A stretch of 64,000 nt of DNA from CAISDA01 sp050258555 (lineage in GTDB: Bacteria > Bacteroidota > Ignavibacteria > UBA10030 > UBA8401). The position numbers were made by a program, and so were the translations under genes. The stretch covers positions 54,343 to 118,342 of the forward strand of contig JBLMZA010000052.1 in the NCBI GenBank assembly GCA_050258555.1. Reading direction: 5' to 3'. The first letter of the stretch is position 1. The number at the start of each line of letters is the position of its first letter. The notes beneath the pieces are model-generated. The model ran no database searches and was not told the DNA's origin. It was given only the letters and a program-made list of their open reading frames with translations. This document shows positions 60,892 through 64,000 of this stretch, one piece after another.

Positions 60892-61863
60892 TCACGGCTG
60901 TATGTGCACGTACGCATCGGCGGGCATGCCGGCTTTGAGGACGCCGTCCGCATTGTCCACTTCAAGCTTCACGCCGAACACGAGCTTCGTCCGGTCTTCC
61001 TTCGTCTGCACGTTCTTCGGCGTGAATTCGGCGATGGGGGAAATGTAGACGATCGTGCCTTTGTGCTGCCGGTTGGGATCGGTATCGATCACGACATCGG
61101 CGCTGCCGCCGAGCCGTATCCGGCCGAGATCCGTTTCGTTCACATAGATCATCAGGTTCAGCTTTTCGAGCTGTGCGATCGATGCGACAGCGGAGCCCGC
61201 GCCGATGAGCTCTCCGGCTTCCACGGGCTTCTGCGTCACAATGCCCGCAACGGGCGCCACGACATAGGAGTCGTTCACCTGTTTCTTCAGCAGATCGGCA
61301 CTGGCCTGCGCCTGTGCCAGCCGCGCCCTGGCCGCCGCAAGATCCTCGGGACGGGCGAAGCGCTTCAGCTTCTGCAGATTCTGGCGCGCGGCGTTCAGCT
61401 GGGCCTCGGCGATCGTGTAGCGCGATTCCGCATCGTCCATCTGCTTCTGCGAAATGGTATGCGTGGCAAAAAGCTCCTTCATGCGCTGATAGTCGGTGCG
61501 CGCATTCTCGAAAGCCGACTGCGTCTGCGTGACCGCCTCATCGGCGGCCTGCACGTCCTCCGCACGCGCGCCGTTCACGAGGAGCCGGTACTGGGCATCG
61601 GCAAGCTCCACGCCGGCCTGCGCCTGTCTGTACTGAAAGTCGAGCGTCGCATGATCGAGCATGGCGAGCGTGTCGCCGGCCTTCACTCTGCTTCCCTCCT
61701 GCACGAAAAGGCGCTCGACCTGTCCCGGCACTTTCGCGCTGACTTTCACTTCCGTCGCCTCGAGTGTTCCGCTGGCTTCCAGTGTTCCTTTGTGATTGTC
61801 CGAGCATCCGGCGCAGAGCGCCACCAGGAGGCTCCCAAGAAATGAAACGGCGATACGATTCAT
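60892..61863 (-). CDS. HlyD/YbhG-type periplasmic adaptor
   Basis: 323 aa from ATG 61863. The N-terminus (MNRIAVSFLGSLLVALCAGC) indicates a membrane-anchored or lipidated export. A lipoyl half-motif (VSAKVPGQVERLFVQEGSRV), a long alpha-hairpin (about 85-205, with heptads such as LNAARQNLQKLKRFA), a second lipoyl half (VVAPVAGIVTQKPVEAGELI) and a beta-barrel (VNETDLGRIRLGGSADVVID) follow. It would bridge the permeases and the TolC-like channel. It is 9 nt upstream of the first ATPase. Confidence 0.92.
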   Translation of the reverse strand: MNRIAVSFLGSLLVALCAGCSDNHKGTLEASGTLEATEVKVSAKVPGQVERLFVQEGSRVKAGDTLAMLDHATLDFQYRQAQAGVELADAQYRLLVNGARAEDVQAADEAVTQTQSAFENARTDYQRMKELFATHTISQKQMDDAESRYTIAEAQLNAARQNLQKLKRFARPEDLAAARARLAQAQASADLLKKQVNDSYVVAPVAGIVTQKPVEAGELIGAGSAVASIAQLEKLNLMIYVNETDLGRIRLGGSADVVIDTDPNRQHKGTIVYISPIAEFTPKNVQTKEDRTKLVFGVKLEVDNADGVLKAGMPADAYVHIQP

Positions 61864-61900
61864 GTGATGTGTCCTTTGTGAGATGTGTGTCGGAATGTCG

Positions 61901-62581
61901 TTATTGTTCACGGCCCGATGGGCTGCGGCGGGGCGATGCCGGATCTGTTTCCTCGGCCTCCGGAAAGATCCGCAGCGAGTGTCGCGCCTCGTCGGTGAGC
62001 GCGCCTTCAAACAGGATGCGGAACATCGAGGAGAGGATTTCATGCATCGGCAGACGGAGCTCCGCCTGCGCCGCGGGATTGGCCACGGCCTCGACCGATG
62101 CCAGGAGGATCTTCACCAGCATGCGCTCTTCCACCTCGGGCCGGAGCACCCCTTCTTCGCGCGCGCGGCGGATGATCGTTTCCAGCTGCGACAGGATGCG
62201 TTCGCGGCGCAGTTTTTCGATTTCCTCCCACAGCTGCGGGGCATGCTTGCGCATGTCCTGCAGCGCATAGCTCGAGATCCGTCCCACGTGCTCGCGCATC
62301 ATCATCATGATCGCATGAAGCTTCTCCATGAACGTGTGATGCGAGGCATGGATCGCGGTGAAGGCCTCTCCGACCTCGGCGAACTGGAAGCGGATCGCCT
62401 GGAGTGCGAGGTCCTCCTTCCCGGAAAAATATTTATACAGCGTTTTCTTGCTGATGCCGAGTTCGTCGGCCAGCTCGTCGAGCGTCACTTTGCTGAAGCC
62501 CGCTTGGAACATCCGGTCGCGCATGAGTGAGAGAATGCGCTGTTTCACGGCCTGCTCTGTCTCCATGGTCATGGGGTTCAT
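61901..62581 (-). CDS. TetR/AcrR-family repressor (CecR-like)
   Basis: 226 aa. The helix-turn-helix is at about 13-60 (AGFSKVTLDELADELGISKKTLYKYFSGKEDL), followed by an all-helical ligand domain with 'MMMMREHVGRISSYALQDMRK'. It is the first gene of an efflux operon in the same order as E. coli cecR-ybhGFSR, so it presumably represses this operon and is released by an exported compound. ATG 62581 has no good ribosome site; ATG 62572 or 62566 are alternatives. The upstream region holds repeated operator-like sequence. Confidence 0.9.
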   Translation of the reverse strand: MNPMTMETEQAVKQRILSLMRDRMFQAGFSKVTLDELADELGISKKTLYKYFSGKEDLALQAIRFQFAEVGEAFTAIHASHHTFMEKLHAIMMMMREHVGRISSYALQDMRKHAPQLWEEIEKLRRERILSQLETIIRRAREEGVLRPEVEERMLVKILLASVEAVANPAAQAELRLPMHEILSSMFRILFEGALTDEARHSLRIFPEAEETDPASPRRSPSGREQ

Positions 62582-62689
62582 AAAATACTATAATGGTATT
62601 TTCAGTTTCCTCGGGCGCGAAAAATCGGCCGCCGAGGCGGCCGTTCTTTCATTTCCTATGGAAACTATAAAGGTGTATTCAGTTTCTTC
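62582..62689. promoter_or_regulatory. Duplicated operator-like element before the TetR gene
   Basis: ACTATAA-x-GGT-xxx-TTCAGTTTC-x-TC occurs at 62587-62612 and 62664-62689, identical at 22 of 26 positions and 77 bp apart. Within the first copy AAAATAC-TATAATG-GTATTTT (62582-62602) is a perfect dyad. In the second GAAACT (62661-62666) and AGTTTC (62681-62686) form another. These are plausible binding sites for the TetR protein, one downstream of the promoter and one at the start codon. Confidence 0.55.
62620..62643 (-). terminator. Terminator-like hairpin in the TetR leader
   Basis: On the minus strand CGGCCGCC-TC-GGCGGCCG is followed by ATTTTT. It lies between the predicted promoter and the tetR start, so it either terminates read-through from the upstream gene or acts as a regulated attenuator. 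Confidence 0.6.
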
Positions 62690-62696
62690 TGCCGGT

Positions 62697-62725
62697 AGTA
62701 TACGATTTATTCATCTTCCTGTCAA
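62697..62725 (-). promoter_or_regulatory. Near-consensus promoter of the TetR-efflux operon
   Basis: Minus strand TTGACA (62725-62720), 17-nt spacer, TATACT (62702-62697). The -35 is perfect and the -10 has one mismatch, the best sigma-70-type promoter in the window. Transcription would start near 62690, at the edge of the second operator-like repeat. Confidence 0.75.
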
Positions 62726-62759
62726 GGAAAATATTTTCTGCCGGCGTTTTTTCTTCCGG

Positions 62760-64000
62760 CTATTTGAGGAGCATCATGCGCCGCGTCTCGACGTAACTGC
62801 CCGCGCGGAACTGATAAAAATAAATGCCGCTCGGACTCGTGCGCGCATTCCATGTGACGGTGTATGTGCCCGGATGCATGATATTCTGCACAAGCGTCGC
62901 GACTTCCTTGCCCAGGATGTCGAAGACTTTGAGCGAGACGAACTGCGTCGAGGAGAGCGTGAATTTCACCGTTGTCGAGGGATTGAACGGATTGGGATAA
63001 TTCTGCCCCACGGTGTACGACGCCGGCATGATGCCGCTGTCAAAGACGCCCGTCGCCGCCTGCGCCGGAGGATAACTCATACGGAAATTGTCGATGAAGA
63101 ATGTTCCGCTGTAGCGCGTGTTCGACTGGCGCGCGCTTCCCAGCTGCACTTCGATGCGCTTGAGCGCGATGGGATAATTGAACACCGATGTCGTCGAAAG
63201 AGCCGACGGCGTCTTTGCATTGATGCTGAGATGATCGAATTCGGGAACCTTCAGATTATACCGGTTCGTATAATACCGGAACTGCTCGCCATTGTCGTCG
63301 GTCACGAGCACGCTCACACGGTGCGCCGCGGAATCAGAGCGCAGATCGACGTAGAAGGAATCGGGCACGCCGAAGACCGGAATTTCCTTTTCAAGGAAGA
63401 CGAAGGTCTGCGTCGATCCGGTATACGTGAAGGCATAATCGATCCTGAAGCTCTTCTGCCCCATCGTCTTCATGTCCGATACTTCCGTCACCTTCAGCGC
63501 AGCGGTGTCGATATTCATGCCGGAGACTTTCCATGAGCCGGCGGCGTCCATCGAATCGAGCAGCACCGCGCCGGCGCCGATTTCGATCGTGATCGTTGCG
63601 GTATCAGCAGCTGCGCCGTAAGCGGCGATCACCTTCGTTGTGCCGTTGGCCTTTCCCTTCAGCACGCCGTTGGCGTCGACCGATGCCACCGAAGGATTCA
63701 TCACCGTCCATGTGTATTAGTTCAACCCGATCGTATGGGAAGCATTGTCCCAGTCGGAGACCGTCGCCTTGAACTGGATCGTGCGGATCGAATCGGTCAT
63801 GATGTTGTCCGGCGTCATCGTCACACGCTTCACGCCCTTGATCACGACGTAGGCCGAATCGGTTTTCCTTCCCTTGTACAGGAAATAGATGTAGCCGCTG
63901 TCCGGCTTCACCGCCGCGGTGAACACTCCGGCTGCTGTGACCGTTCCGAGATTCGGCGCGACGGCAAACGAGCTGTTCGACGGATCGAGCGTGAGGATGT
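62760..64000 (-). pseudogene. Type IX-sorted surface protein interrupted by an in-frame TAA (partial)
   Basis: A leftward frame enters at the window edge, reaches DWDNASHTIGLN, meets TAA at 63717-63719 and continues in the same frame with YTWTVMNPSVASVDANG to a normal stop at 62760. The joined sequence across the stop reads as one Big_2-like domain (the phrase 'W.V.NPSVASVDANGVLKGKANGTT' is the typical close). After it come a beta-sandwich region (about 105-210 of the downstream part) and a sorting domain with NYPNPFNPSTTVKF and ending TRRMMLLK. Without the stop, this would be a complete secreted protein. Explanations: a nonsense mutation, a sequence error, or stop-codon read-through. If translated only to the stop, the product would lose its secretion signal. 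Confidence 0.8.

Overview
The window is 64 kb of gene-dense, GC-rich bacterial chromosome. Three proteins end in a Por/type IX-type C-terminal sorting domain with the NYPNPFNP signature, and promoters are often of the form TTGnnn-N17-TATATT. Together with a condensed type IV pilus-like apparatus and multihaem cytochromes, this suggests a member of the Bacteroidota/Ignavibacteriota/Chlorobiota (FCB) group; no rRNA or other phylogenetic anchor is present to settle it. I saw no tRNA or rRNA gene, CRISPR array, insertion sequence or prophage.

Layout. 1-10 kb: EamA exporter (cut by the window edge), a TPR protein, thioredoxin-fold protein, cinA, recA-recX, an AI-2E-family permease, a TSUP/DUF1634 pair, a ClC channel/antiporter and a class C beta-lactamase-like serine hydrolase. 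10-13 kb: otsB and a trehalose-6-phosphate synthase fused to a membrane sensor-like/HAMP front end. 13-21 kb: an electron-transfer region with a split-Soret-type cytochrome carrying a sorting domain, a PAS/sigma-54 activator, a half-size TSUP protein, an acetyltransferase and a barrel + 14-haem + 7-haem lipoprotein set resembling a porin-cytochrome conduit. 21-30 kb: a TatD/radical-SAM fusion, an orphan permuted DNA methyltransferase, fumarase, citrate synthase, a hydrolase and a nucleotide-sugar-type SDR. 30-47 kb: a type IV pilus-like machine (PilC, PilB, three pilin-like proteins, PilT, a PilM/PilN fusion, a PilO/PilP fusion, a short secretin and a large Ig-domain lipoprotein), with the likely major pilin beyond an inserted trpB2 gene. 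trpB2 has its own tryptophan attenuator. 47-54 kb: secA, a small SNase-like protein, an RNase H-fold exonuclease, a cupin and a propeller-repeat surface protein. 54-64 kb: a TetR-controlled efflux operon of the E. coli cecR-ybhGFSR type plus an SDR, then a sorting-domain protein interrupted by an in-frame stop.

The most connected signal is regulatory. Four near-identical sigma-54-like elements (TGGCAT-N5-TTGAA) stand before the split-Soret operon, the porin-cytochrome operon, the minor-pilin genes and the major pilin, and a sigma-54 activator lies between the first two. This suggests that surface cytochromes and pili are switched on together, a layout that would fit extracellular electron transfer. 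The function is inference; the sequence elements are seen directly.
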